Part shown: positions 21,300-34,800 of the stretch, one piece after another
Numbering within the stretch: the stretch's first letter is position 1
Layout: each line of letters opens with the position of its first letter
Assembly (NCBI GenBank): GCA_002189035.1
Contig: NEEC01000012.1
Coordinates: forward strand, 930,001 to 994,000
DNA: 64,000 nucleotides
From: Utricularia gibba
Taxonomy: Eukaryota; Streptophyta; Magnoliopsida; Lamiales; Lentibulariaceae
Reading direction: 5' to 3'
Made by a program: the position numbers and the translations under genes
Notes under the pieces: model-generated
Told to the model about the DNA's origin: nothing
Database searches by the model: none
What the model saw: the letters and a program-made list of their open reading frames with translations, nothing else

Positions 21300-24200
21300 G
21301 GCGTAACATGACTATGGTGTTATTAGTGTGTTTCTATCTGGGCACTGTTGAATGGCTATGGTGTTGGAAGTGCACAACAAGTTGGGTTTTGTCAATGGAA
21401 GACTGTTATGCCCACTTCCTTCAAATCCAAACTTTGCAAGATGGGATAGAGTTGACATGATGGTTTGGTATTAGTTGGTTCGTTAGATTTCTCAAGAATT
21501 GGCTGGTAATTTGAACTGTATTGGAATGATGAGAGAGCATTGGAATACAATTGAGAAGCAGTTTGGTCAGATGAATTTGGGTATCGTTTACCATATCTAG
21601 CGTGAACTATCTTACTTCACGGGAGGCAATGTCAGTGATAGATTATTATTCCATGATGAAGAATTTGTTGATAGATCTGGTGGGTTTGATGATGTCAAGT
21701 CAACATGTTATCTATAAAGAGACAAAAGCATCACAAATGACAAAATCAATATAATATTTCAATAGCATAAATGAGTATTTTACACCTACTATGAACCAAA
21801 TCATCATGATGAAACCGGAACAAGACCTTGATCAAGCATATGCGATGGTAATAACTATGGAAGGCCCAATGAGGGGCCAAATGAGGATAGGGCATGCTCG
21901 AATTATTTATGAGAGTGCACAAAATGATGATCAAGAAAATATGTAATGGTAATAAGTGTGGTGAATTAAAATCCTACTTGATTCCATCATGGCCAGGTTT
22001 CAATGGCGCCAATCTAATGGACTCTAAGGGATGTTACTGCAGTCACCAAACATGAAGGGTATATGAAGGAAATATGTTATAAGATGCATGTCTACATCAA
22101 AAAATTCAAGAAGAAAAGACTGTCATATGGCGAAATATGTATCTTTTGTGAACATGTTTGGCACAAATATACCTGAATTCCGTGGTAAATACATAGGTGA
22201 CCAAACTACTATGGCATAACCCATTGGGGCATGTCTCCAACTCCTTGGTAAACCGAGCACCACACCCCTTATACCTATTATATTGTGATACATGAGGTCA
22301 TCATTCCTCACCTACCATCATTGGGAAGAATTATTTTCTCATCATTCTGTATGATAAGAACAACTTGGATTTTCCTCATTTCCAGTAAACAAAATCAACA
22401 TTAACTTCTCTTCTCCTTCATTAGCCAAATTGAGAAACTTTTGTGACATACAATGAAATACATTCGCATTTATAATGGTAGCAAATTTATAAATCACATG
22501 GTCCAATCTCATGCTGATTTGCAAGCATTTATCAACAATTTTCTTGTTCATATACGGCTTAACAAAATGAGAGAGTTGGGCGAAAATGTTACCAATTTCT
22601 AAAGGTCACCTGAGCACCCTTTTCAAGCTCCTCTAACCACCCACTTTTGAGGTAAGGCCTTTCTTAGAGCCACATACCTCATTAATCAACTATCATCTTC
22701 GGTTTTAGGGTATCACACCCCATTCAAGAGCTACTGTGAGAAGAACCTAACTACTTTGACCTAAAAACATTTGGTTGCCTTTGTTATGCTAGTAACCTTT
22801 CTCCCAATCATGACAAACTTGATAAGCAGGTTTGAAAATATATTTTCTTAGGCTATACTCCTCATTCTAATGGATTCTAGCTGTATGACATGGAGAATGG
22901 GGCCATATTTATGTCTCAAAATGTTCAATTTTACAAAGAATCTTTTCCTTATCAAGTAGCTTCCTCAATTCTTCCCAAACCAACTTCCAAGACAATTTTC
23001 CCATTCCTTATAGCCCCTCAATTTGAGGGGCCATCTACTGGTGTTCACATCTTACTTTCAGCTCTTGCTACTCATCTTCCATTCTCCAATACTTCTGATG
23101 AGTAGGACATATCAGCTAACTCTCCAGCGGTGCCCAAAAACAATTCCAGCCCTCTTTCTTTCCTGATTCTCAACCTACTTCTGATAGTTCTTTTGTTGTA
23201 GTGCTAGACTTCATCACCCAACATCCTGGCAGAAATATTATGTGCTACATGCCACCTCCAACACATTTCAATCAAAATATTATGTGCTACATTCCGATGG
23301 TCAAGATTGTCAGCATTCGGCTTCTCCGAGCATTGTTGACTGCCAAAACTTATCACTTACACTAAGTGGATGTTAACAATACCTCCCTTTTTGGTCTCCA
23401 TGAAACCATATATATGCATCTCCTAGTGTGCCTGCTGAAAAAATCAGTTTATGGCCTGAAACAAGGTTTTAGACAATAGAATTTGGCACTCGAATTCAAC
23501 CTTCTTGGCATTGGTTATTTATCTAGATGACATTTTGATTGTTGAGTCTCATTTATCTGCTCTTGAAACAACTAAAGCTGGGCTACACACTGCATTTACA
23601 ATCAAAGATCTTGGTTCTACATCATTATTGGAGTGGAAGTGCATCAGTCTCTTACAAGTATATTTTTAAGCCAACATAAGCATGTTTAGGTCTTATAGGC
23701 TTTTGGACAGCCCTATTCCAAAGGCATGTCCACTCCACTTCCTCCGAACCACAAGTTTGTGCACATTGAGAATTGACGTGGAACCAGAGCAATGTCGAAG
23801 GTTGATCACCCGTCTTCTGTATCTCAGTTTCACAAGACTTGTCCCTTGCCATTCAGCAACTCAATCAGTTCTCTCATTCCTCAAAAGCTGCTCATTGGGA
23901 TGAGGCTCTTCGAGTACTTGCCTATTTATTTGGCTTTGCTGATCTTGGCCTTTTTTATTCAAGCATGTCTTCTGCTACATCAGCATCTAGCTCATCTTTT
24001 CTGCATTTTTCAGCTGATGCAGATGCTCACTAGGGGACATGCATTGACACATGCCATTCTATAAGTGACTAATGTGTCTGGTCGGGAAAAATCTGATTTC
24101 ATGACTGATAAAACAGCAGCCCACTATCTCTCATTCTTCCACAGAAGTAGAATATCGCTGTCTTGGAGCGATATCGGTTGAATTATTATGGATCTCCTAC

Positions 24201-24510
24201 CTTGCTCGTGATCTCGGTGTTCAATGTCCTCGGCTAGTTTCACTTTGGTGTCATAGGCAATCGGCTCTACACATCACCAAAAATCCCATGTTTCATGAAC
24301 ACATCAAGTACGTCCATATTGATTGTCATTTTTGTTCATGACTTGTTCAAGGTGGGTTTCTTAATGCCTAGATTCCTACTGGCTCAAGGACAAGTTGCTG
24401 ATCGCTTCACGTAAGGATTGGCATCCCATGCCTTTCAAAGCCTTATATCCAAGCTTGGCATTCAGCCCTCACCCTCTGTCCGGCTTGAGAGGGGGATACT
24501 GAGGATATCA
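21300..24510 (+). mobile_element. Ty1/copia relic: gag, integrase, RT and RNase H pieces
   Basis: Plus-strand pieces appear in Copia order. Gag at about 21540-21930 includes a frame with NQIIMMKPEQDLDQAYAMVITMEG, like MxxEPLPxVxxAYSMVxxEE. Integrase core at 22340-22560 carries TWIFLISSK and an RIYNGSKF stretch where RSDNGTEF is normal; its tail at 22610-22960 ends YDMENGAIFMSQNVQFYKESFPYQ. RT at 23500-23650 has VIYLDDILIVESH. RNase H at 23780-24330 has RRLITRLLYLSFTR, AHWDEALRVLAYLFG, SSTEVEYRCLGAISVELLW and HITKNPMFHEHIKYVHIDCHF. A polypurine tract GAGAGGGGGA sits near 24490, followed by the presumed 3' LTR. Many stops and frameshifts are present. Confidence 0.85.
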
Positions 24511-26918
24511 AACTTCACCACACCGAGAGAACACAGGAGACTAATCATTGTAGAAATTTACTATTTTACCGTTGTACTACGGAGAAAACCATATAATGAT
24601 ACAGGGTGGGGAAAAAATTGAGGTTTCGTCTTCAGATTTGCGTTTTTCGAGAAACTGCCTTCAAACTTAACTCTAGACGTTCTTTTTTTGCACTAGTTTG
24701 TAAACACCTCTGGTCGGGCTTTGTATCTTGATGCTGATGTGTCCAGGAATCCCAAATCGTCCAAGGTAAATTAGGAATTTTTTTGGTATTGCAAGTCAGG
24801 TTAACGTCGAATTAATATACCTAATGAACCTTAAAAATTAATTTGCCTCTCTTGTTGGTGGCTGCATGAGTGAGTTGCCTGTGTCATAAGTATGGAATTA
24901 GAAACATATCTCACTTTCTAAACATATTGGTAATCTACCTTAAATTTACTCAGATATTGGTAAAATTTATTTACAAATTAATTTTATATTACATTTAGTA
25001 ATGTTAATAAACACATTATATTATATTTTTTTAAAAAAATATTATTTAAATTTCAATAAAAATAACTTATGATTTTAATTAACAATATTTCATTCTTCAA
25101 TTTCAAAAAATATATTTTTAAATTTTATTTTTCTCTAAATTGGAATGCTTCAAACATATATTACAAAAAAATGTTAATACAATTTTATATCCATTTTAAA
25201 CATACAAAATGAAATATTCTGTCTATTGATTGGTATTTAATGAACTAATTGAAATCTTACATAGTTGAGTTTATTTTTATGTTAATATTTTTTAATAAGA
25301 TTAATTTTTTTACTATAAAAAACATGAAAAATTATCTTGATTGATTAAGCATTTATTAATATCACGAATTTTTAAATTTTTACCAATATATATTTATAAA
25401 TATTATTTCGATAAAAAAACATATTTCGAAATTTGAGAAAGAAATATATATCTTTTGTTGTTTAAAAATATGAGAATTATTTAAAATTAAAATACGCATT
25501 TTTATTGAAACTTAAATGATGAATTTTAATAAATAAAAATACATTTTAATATGTTTATTTAAAATTATCAAATGTTGAAAATGGAGGTATGTTGTAAAAG
25601 AGTAAATGAATGCATAGATGTATCACTAATGAATTTAAAATTTCAGATATTTTATCAATGAATTTAAAAATGATAGACAATTTTCTAATTTTTTCCGCTC
25701 CCTTGATAATGTGCCAGTGTCATAATATTTACATTTGGAAAATACCTTAGTTTTGAAACGAATTGGTTATTTGCCTCAACTTTTATTTATGTATTTTTCA
25801 AGAACCTTAAAGTTTGAAATAATTTACAAATCAATTACAAATTACATAATATTTGTATAAACATATTAATATTATATCCTTTTAATTAAAATGCATAATT
25901 GAAAATCAATAAAGATAATATATTACTTTAAATAAATTTAATATATACTTTTATATTTTTTTTCTAAAACAGTACAAAATATGTTTTCGTCATTAAATTT
26001 TAAAAATGGTAATTTAAATTATTTACATTTTTTAAAATTGATGATTTTTTAAACATGTATTAAAAATTTAAAATTTATGTTACTTTAATTTCAGTAATAG
26101 TATATAGAATTTATATATAGTTATCATAATAAATTAGTTTTCGTATGATACAATAAAAAAATATTTTGTGCTTCATATTTATTTAAATTTTACATTCATA
26201 TATGCAAAATTCAGCAGATATTACATAAATTTTGAGACTTTTCAATTCTTTGGTGAAGTGTCTGAATTTTGTATATTATTAGCGCATCTAAGTTTTGTAA
26301 AGATATTTTAAAATATAGATAGATATATAGATGTATTTATACGTTGAATTTAAGTATGAAATTTGAAATACATGTTATATATTGTCGTGTTAAAAATATT
26401 TTCCAATTTATTTAAAATAAAAATTTTATTTTTATCTAACCTCAAATGATGAATTTTATAAATAAAACACATATTAATATGTTTATAAAAAAATATAAAT
26501 ACAGTTTGATGTTAATTTGTGATCATGTTCAAAATTCAGATAATTTTCAAATGAATAAATGTAAGTATAAGTATATAACCAATAGTTTTGCCAAAACTTT
26601 TGGCAATGTCGAGTATTTTGCAAATTTCCATCCATGGTTTGTTTGTAAATTCTAAGTCTGCATGTTCTTTTGTTTTCTTTTTCCTTGTTGCAGGTGAGTG
26701 GGATGCAAATCGGGAGTTTATTAATTCTCAACTTATTGGTGATTCTCTTTTGTGCATACTTGATGTATTTCTATTGACTCTATCCTGATTTGGGTTTTCC
26801 GACATCCTACATTTACATCCATCAGTATCCTTCGGATAGGATTTCAATGGTGGTCCACTGAGCCACCTTGTCATCACTTGTGGTAATAAATCCGTGAAGA
26901 GGTTGGATTTGGACCTAA
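24511..26918. other. Very AT-rich gene-free stretch
   Basis: Apart from the probable start of a Copia LTR at about 24503-24640, this is 2.3 kb of strongly AT-rich DNA with poly-A/T runs. Open frames at 26446-26788 have no recognised domain. A possible intron acceptor-like TTCCTTGTTGCAGG at 26681-26693 is isolated. Confidence 0.6.
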
Positions 26919-27480
26919 GGGCACGTTTCGCTCGTGGTATAAGGAGAGATAATTAAAACTGTTATCCAATGTTTGGTTGCAAATACGGGATTAGTTATCT
27001 ATTATACTATAGATGCCCTTTGAATTTTTGCAGAAAATCCAATTCTCAAGGGTTTCACTTCTTCATCATCAACGCACATAATCACTAAAATTCCTAGACC
27101 GAAGAACGTCTCAAGATTCAAGGAATTGCAATTCCTATGTCAACATCAATTTGAAGGTATGTTTATGTTGCTTCATTAATTATTTTGTTTTTCTGTTTTG
27201 GGCTCTTCAACACCAATGTATTTTTTTGTGCACTTGAATCATGAGATTTTGTCTATTTTGATCGTTAGGTGTGTTTAGTGAGTTGAGTGAATGTAGCTTC
27301 GCCACTACCTTGCATCTTCTCGTCATTGGGTTCATTAAGCACAATTCCTACACTGCCGCAACCATGAACTCGGTCTGATGCTTCAAATTTTTATTGTCTT
27401 ATTTCATGTTTCATTTTTATGGCTACTGCATTCACTTGTATGTATGGTGATAATATCGATCAATCTGTTTTTTGTTGTGT

Positions 27481-29611
27481 TGATAAACGAAAAATATGCA
27501 ATGTCGTTAAATTACAAATTTTCCTATCAAATATATTAAAACATATTACAATTATGAGCATAGTATTTAGGATCGAACACGAAGAGTAAATGCTTTTCAT
27601 ATGATTATCAATACATGCAATCAATGTCACGTTGATAAATTTGGTCTTAACTAGAACTAAGGTAAATTTATGAAGAAATATAATAAAGGAAAGTAACAAA
27701 CTTTTGAACTCGGTTGTACCTAAGATGAAACGAGTGATGCCCTTGGACTCCTAGGTCTACCCAAACCTTTGTTTTACCCTAATTTTTGGATAACTGATCA
27801 ACGAAAAATTATGCAATGTCGTTAAATGCAAATTTTCCTATCAAATAAATTTATAACCTAACCCACATTCAAGCATAAAACAATTATGAGCATAGTGATT
27901 AGGATCGAACACGAAAAACAAGTGCTTGTCTAGTGATTAGCCAAAGCATGAAATCAGTGTCACGTTGGTAAATTGGTCTTAACTAGGACTAAAGCAGGAC
28001 TTTAACGAAATACAGTAAAGAAAAGTAATAAGTTTGGATTCGATAGTTTCTGGAATGGAATAGGTATGTCTTGAAACTCCTAGGAGATGTATGCCTATCA
28101 CTAAACAAGCTCACATAAATAAAAAATCATACAACTAACTCACAAGATCTAGGTCTACCCGGATTCTTATTTTTCCCCCTAATCTTTGGTCTACCTTTAA
28201 TTAGGGTTGTTAGTTGGGTTTCACTACCTCCCCCTTCTGGATCTATCTGGTTTGCTAAGGAAATAGTGTGACTTATGATTTATTAGGTCTAAAAATAGAT
28301 TAACATATTTTTCCCTTCTTCACCCCAAGGCACCCCCCTCTAAATGCTTAGCTACTCATGGCAATGGAAAGTAAAACATCTTCATAGTAGATACTAAGCA
28401 ACATCCTAGCTACAAATGCTTAACAACGGCGAGCAATATAAAGCAGAAGTTGGAAAGACACTTTGTTCACACAGTAAATCCAAATTTAATCTTAGCTATG
28501 AACAATAAGCATCAAAAACTAAATTAAATCTTTAAAGAGAAGTTGTGTTCTTCTGGTTCGTCACTTCCTTTCCTCTTCTATCCTAGAAAATATCTCCAAA
28601 AACTAGCTCATGAGTCTTCAAGGGGAGATCTGCCTTCTCTCCCCACCTTTCCTCCATTTTTATCCAAAATCTCGTCTTTTTCACTTTCTTGGACTTTGTG
28701 TGTACTCTTTTTCATACTTCTATCACCTTCTCTACCACCACACTGTTCATACTCGGCTCCTTGGGATTTGTGTTGCGACTTATGCTGTATTGCTCGAAAG
28801 GAACTGTTAGAAGGTTGGGACTAAATCGCAGATTTAGTTCCAACTAAGACTAAAAGTGCACTCCTACGGTACTTATGTGCAAAAATATAGAAACAAGCAA
28901 TTAAGCTTAATTTTTGTAGTACAAAATGAGTAAATTCCATGCATTGAGCCACTCAAAAATATGTGTTATCTATAACCTCTAATTAGAGTTGTTAAGATAA
29001 ATATTACTCATTCTCTCTCCTGGATCTATCTTGATTTGATAAGGAAATAGTGTGATCTATAGTTAACAAGATTAAATGATTGATAAGTACATTACACCCC
29101 TTTGACACCAAGGAATCCCTCTAATTTCTTAGCCACTCATCATAAGGGAAAAGAAAGCATTTTCCTAACATATCTTAAGCGACATTTGGATCTGAAAGTT
29201 AAACGACAACATAAGATGCATAACAGAACATAAATAGCAAAATTGTTCATGTAAGAAAACTAGAACTAGTCTCAACTAGGAACAGTGTTCTTCAAGAATA
29301 GAAGAAATCTTCAAAGGAGAGCTTGGATCATGGTTTCATTTTCTTCATCTTCCATGGTTCTGATACTCCCTCCTTGCAGATTTCTCTTCCATAAAAATGT
29401 TTTTCACGTTCTTCAATGGGAAGATATTTTCTCTTTCCTCATTGTTTTAAAAATCCTTTTCTCCTCTTTCGTGGGATCTGATTGCACTTCCTTCAGCTTT
29501 TCGTTCATATCCTATGCAATTTCACTATGCTCTTTTCGACTCCTAGGGAATTGAGTTAATCGACAATTGCTGCATTGCACCATGAAACAATTAAAACTGA
29601 GGTTGGGACAG
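27481..29611 (-). repeat. Solo-LTR family copy d, split by copy c
   Basis: The left arm 27481-27789 begins TGATAAACGAAAAATATGC (the reverse complement of the family's TTTATCA end) and the right arm 28977-29611 continues the same family. In between sits copy c with its own target duplication. The right end of copy d is lost: similarity stops at about 29611, near the GTCCCAACC landmark of the consensus, where another repeat begins. Confidence 0.75.
27795..28971 (-). repeat. Solo LTR, copy c, with perfect 5-bp target duplication, inserted in copy d
   Basis: A 1177-bp unit. On the plus strand it starts TGATCAACGAAAAATTATGC and ends ATGTGTTATCT, the reverse complement of the family ends (the terminal base of the TGATAACACA end has changed). 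ATAAC flanks both sides (27790-27794 and 28972-28976). The sequences on either side are adjacent parts of copy d, so this is an LTR-in-LTR insertion of the same family. Frames at 28543-28824 are shadows. Confidence 0.88.
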
Positions 29612-30810
29612 TCTCAGAGGCTCTTGAATGCTGGTCGAATTTCTCATGTGCTAGTAGAGAAAAACGCTTTCTTGTGGATCAGTTTCAGAGAGCACGAAGA
29701 CCTTGAAGCAGATCTCAAGATCTAAGTCTTTTATGATAAATATTTTGTGACATATCAAATCATATATCTATAAATATCTTATCTTGTAGAGATATGTATA
29801 TGTTCCAAATCATATCTATATGAGATCTTTTATTTTGATTTTAATCAATATTAATTCCAAAATAGTTCTCTATTCAATTTATCCACTTTACCAATTACAT
29901 CTCATGTAATTGTGTCATTCTATTTTATATCGATGAGTGACTCTACTATTGTGTGTGACCCTATAGACTTCTTCAATCAAAGCCGTAATAATGGATTTAT
30001 TAATTAACTCTTAATTAATTAAATCCATCATTATTGATCATGAGTGATATTTAGCAACATATCATGACCCCCAAAATTAAAGAATAATCAGGTGAACTGA
30101 TTGAGCCTTTCCATGATCAGCCACCATCCAAGGAACAGTTTTCATTATACTTATATCTCATTCGATATTAGAACATGGGTGTGTGTCTTTCTGATGTATC
30201 GAACTTATGATTACATTCAAACACTAATACTCAATGACCTACTCAAACAATTCGAATGTCATTACCCTGGGCCCAGGACTTACTATTAGGCTTTGATGCA
30301 ATTACTTGAGATATGATCTCATCACTAACATGAGTGATGAATCCTTTATTGATCAATAAATTATCTCCAATCTTAAGGAGTCACATCCCTACTCATCCAT
30401 ACTAGACAATCCATGGTTAGGCTCCCATTAGTAATGAACGAAAATGTGAGCTTAAGATCAAGATAACTTTGTTCACCTCAAGTCTAAGCTTACTTGCACG
30501 GCTGTCACATTCGAGATCTTGCTACTGACTCTTGGTTAGCTTCTCATTGTAGCATCTCGAAGATGAGTCATCTAGTGAATTGATTCTCTAATAGACACCT
30601 ACACATAGGTTTTAGTAATCTCATTAAATCAATTGTGAGAACCATTGCTTAAACAGTTTAGGGAGCTCAATGTGTGCCAACTTATCCGTATTTGTGATAT
30701 CCTCATTTCATAAATACTCTAGCCAGGGAGTTTTAACTTGATCATAAGTGCTTGAAGAATCTCACATTATGATTTCATCATAATTTCTATAGCACTTGAT
30801 CATAAGTGCT
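29612..30810 (-). repeat. LTR-like repeat; its right part is an inverted copy of 16659-17090
   Basis: About 30355-30805 matches 16659-17090 in opposite orientation. The rest (29612-30350) has no partner in the window and no coding potential. A near-perfect AT-rich palindrome at about 29989-30036 could form a hairpin with a stem of about 20 bp around TTAATTAACTCTTAATTAA. Confidence 0.55.
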
Positions 30811-31013
30811 TGGAAAATGCAGCATGGTTAGAGACAGGTATATTTAAACCCACCTCCTTAGATGGGTTTATATAAACCCATATGAGCGGGTTGCCGATAG
30901 GTTTAAGTAAACCTGCTAGGTAAATTTGTACCCGATAGGAACCTACATACCAAACAGACCTATTACATTAACCAACCTATAAACCTACTTAAACCCACGA
31001 AGCAAATGTGCCC

Positions 31014-31829
31014 TAGAGGATATGGAGGACATCTTTGAAGAGATCTAATCCTCTTTGGGAAAATTTTCATCCCACAAGAGCTTGCGAGTGGTATATTGGG
31101 AATGGATGGGGGACTAGCTGAGGTACTAAATGCAATGATTTGTGTGCATTGATTTCATTCAAGGGCACGAGGATGGCTCAAATGATGGGTTTCAATAGCA
31201 TGGGGTTGGGTGCAGACTTGTTCAAGGTGCACGAAAATCAAGCTCCAGGGAAGCTAGTGAAGTCAAGGAATGCAATGCTATTTAGGGGATTTTCACCAAA
31301 AGTCTAGGGCATAATGGATTGTCAAATACATTCAGAAGTTGCCATTGGAATGCTCAATGCCCATTGGATTTCTGCACTCGATGGTCAAAGAAATGGGTCG
31401 CAAAGCTTCTCCCTTGACAACGTGGTTGGTATTTAAGAGAGTTTACAAGTTTAGGAAGAGTAGATTAGTTGAGAGTCATGGGTCAGGGAGACTATAAAAC
31501 AAAGGTTATGCACAGTTGGTAAGCTTGCTTTTTGTTGTGAATGTTAGATACTATCAAGTTCTTGGATTTTGAGTGGGTAATAGGCCCTCATTTCAATGAA
31601 GGATAAATAACAATAGTTAAGAACAGAGTTTAATGAAGTTTTAACAAAAGGAAAAGCAAAGAAAACAAGGCATGTATTAGGAGATGTCCTCCAAGCATTG
31701 CTCCTCAAGCCTCTTGGATCTATTCTAAGCTCTACTCCAACAAACCATTTGCGATAGGGTGCATTCCCTTAATTGATAGCAATTGGGTTGGGCTTGCTAT
31801 TCCTATGATAAGTAGACTTAGTCCAAGGA
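31014..31829. other. Gap, probably 3' end of the gypsy relic on the right
   Basis: No gene recognised. It lies downstream of the chromodomain (minus strand), so it may contain the element's 3' non-coding region and a degraded LTR. No TG...CA boundary could be set. Confidence 0.4.
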
Positions 31830-34800
31830 TGGAGGTCCATATCCTCGGCACTTCAAATGTAGAGCAGTGGCTTCCACACAGGATCGGAAAGAGTTAAAAG
31901 ATACTAAGATATGCTCGCAAGTGGCCTCTTGGATGAGGTATCCTCTCCACTGCACCAAGAGTGAGATATGGGAACCTTGGTGTTGAGCATCAAGGATGGC
32001 TTCTAGGAAAAATACATCAGGGGTGTCTATAAGAGGTGAGTCTCAAGGAGGTGTACTTGAATACCTTTTCAACAAGGAAACATGGGAAACAAGATGAATG
32101 CGACTGGTCAATGGTAACTTAAGCTGATAGGCAATCGCACCGAATTTCTCCACTTGGAAAGAGCCATGGAAGCGAGGTCCAAGCTTGGGTGAGGCTTGCT
32201 CTCTGATGGACACTTGACATAGATGGCGATGGCGGAGCAAGACCCAGCCACCAAGCATGAAGGTGATAGCATGGTGATGTTGATCATTCACTCTTGGGGT
32301 GCTTTATGATGGTCTCATAGGGTGGTTAGGATGTTGGATCTCATGTGTAGCAACATATCTAATTCAATAGAAGTGTCTTGTGCAGGGTGACTGAGAACAC
32401 ATATTTTTGAGTATTAAAGGATAGGAAAATAATTGATATTTTGCTATAAAACTCAAATTCTATTTTGTATTTCTTTATTGTTGTGATTTGTTGCATTGTT
32501 GCGTCTTTTATTACTAATTAGGACTAAATATAGATTTAGTCTCAATCGTAGTTCTAATCATTTTCTTGAAAAATGCAGCATGTTTTAGTAGCTCAAATCC
32601 CAAGAAGCTGAAAGTGTATAGTGGAGATGGCATAGAAATGAGGACAAAAGCTGAAAATAGAAAATACCAAATTCCAAGGTGGAAGAAAAAGAAGATTTTG
32701 AGAATGATGAAGGGAGAGAAAAAAAATATCTCTCCATTAGAGAATATGGCACATAATTCTTGGGAGAGAATTGGAGAAAAATCGCAAGAACCATGAAGAA
32801 GAAGAAGGGAGATGAAGAAGAAAAACTCAACTACACTTGAAGATTTTCTTTTCAGGAATACTACTCCTAGCTTGGAGTAGTTTTACGTTTTATTTTATGT
32901 TTATATTTTTGCTTCTTTCCTTGTTGATGCATTGCGACATAAACATGTTTTGGTTTCTATGTTATGAATGTGTTTCATTTTACTTTAGCATGTGTGACTA
33001 AATATGCATAATGCCTTAGGGTAGAAAGGATTGTATTTGATTGTTACTTGTTAGACTACATTAATTCGATAATCAGACCATATCCTTATCAAATGAGGGT
33101 AGACCCAGGAGGAGGAAGTGGTTATGTTCATCATAAACAACCTAACTAGTGGTAGATCAAAATTTTGGAAAATCAAAGATTTGGGTAGACTTGAATCCTT
33201 GTATTATTAGATGAATGATAATAAAATTGGGTGGTTAAGTTTATTAATGGTCATGTCAGTCCTAGAAGCCTCAAGGAATTGCATTACCTTATTTTAATTA
33301 GAAGTCGAATCTGTCTGTTCTTTGTTACTGCATTTGCAATTTTAACGACATTTTCAAAATTTTTGTTTATTAGTGACACTCTCGAATAGTTGAGGAAGGT
33401 CTTCCATAAATGTCTTCAAATGGTGACATGCGAATCAAGGAGTAGTAGTGGGAGTTATATGCACACTGTACCCAAGATAACCAAGAGCACTAATCATGTG
33501 GGTGATTGCTAGACAAAGCTTGAAGATACGACTCAAGAATACAGTTAGTGACCTTGCTTTCACCGTCTGTCTACAGGTGGCATGCCAAACTACACAAGAG
33601 CTGAGTACCACTAAGCTGGAAGAGTCCCTACCAGAACCAACTATTGAAGATAGGGTCATGATCACTAATGATGTCTTGAGGAAGATCATGTAGTTTGAAA
33701 ACATTGTCAAAGAAAGCCTTGGTGGCTTTCTTTGCTATGAGAGCCTGTTTCATGGTAATAAAATGAGCATATTTTGAGAGTCTATTGATCACCTTGATAA
33801 CTACAAAAAAACCTTAAGATTGCAGTACGGAAAACATGAAATCCGTAGATAAACTTGACAAGATTGCAGAGGGAATATGAAGGAGTTGTTGGATATCATA
33901 TGGCTATAAGGTTTCTACCTTATTCCTTTGGCAGTTGGTGCACGTTTTGATAACCTCAATCATGGCTCTCTTCAAGCCATACCAATAATAATCCAATTTG
34001 AGCCTCTAAAGCATTTTATCAATGCCTTTATCATATGAATTGTGCGTCTAGAACACTGAGGTGGGAATTGATTTCGATCAATGAGGCAACGCAACTCATC
34101 GCTTGAAACATAAGATGCCATTAGCTAGCTCCCAATGGGGCACCTTCTGAAAATGCATATTTTTTTTTTCTTCTCAAGCCATCTACAGAGCATTTGGAAT
34201 GATGAACAAAAGTCAGCAATAGAAGGCTCAAGAACTTCACACTTCCGAGAAAATGCATCAACAACATTGTTGGTTTTTACAACCTTGTACTCTATTGTGA
34301 AAGAGTATCCCATGAGCTTGGCTACCCAATGTTACTGTGGTAGTGTATGCAACTGATGAACAAGAAGATACTTCTAAGGACAATGATCAGTTCGCCCAAT
34401 AAACATTGTCCCCAAGAGATATGATCACAAGTGGTGGACTGCTTTTGCAAGGCCAATGAGTTTCTTCTCGCAGGCCAGCAACCAGTATTTGCTTTTAGTT
34501 AGTGATTGGCTCAAATAGGATATAGGATTGTCATCTTGCATCAAGACAGCCCCTAGTCCAGTATTGGATGCACCACACTCAATAATGAACAGCCAATTAA
34601 AATCAGGAAGTGTTAGGATAGGTGTTGTAACAAGAAGCTCCTTTAACCATCAGAAGGCTCGAGTTGCCTTAGAATTCTATATGAAATTGCTTTTGCATAA
34701 TAGCACTGTGAGGGGAGTAGTTACTAAACCCATAGTCTTTGATGAAGTGATGATAGTCGCTAGCCAAACTGAGGAATGATTTTAGTTTGGTCGTGTCATG

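Larger units (their letters stand above)
26919..31013. mobile_element. Possible PIF/Harbinger-like DNA element remnant with nested LTR insertions
   Basis: The left end GGGCACGTTTCGCTCGTGG and the reverse complement of the right end GGGCACATTTGCTTCGTGG form a 19-20 bp imperfect inverted repeat. Flanks are TAA on the left and TAG on the right, close to the TWA target sites of PIF/Harbinger elements but not identical. Without the LTR-type insertions at 27481-30810 the element would be about 0.75 kb and non-coding, like a large MITE. The pairing across 4 kb could be chance, so this is a moderate call. Confidence 0.4.

Noticed and set aside
26703-26777. 24-residue hydrophobic frame (MQIGSLLILNLLVILF...) after a splice-acceptor-like TTGCAGG
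   Set aside because: Too short, isolated in AT-rich DNA, and no family recognised. Hydrophobic short frames are common in AT-rich sequence.
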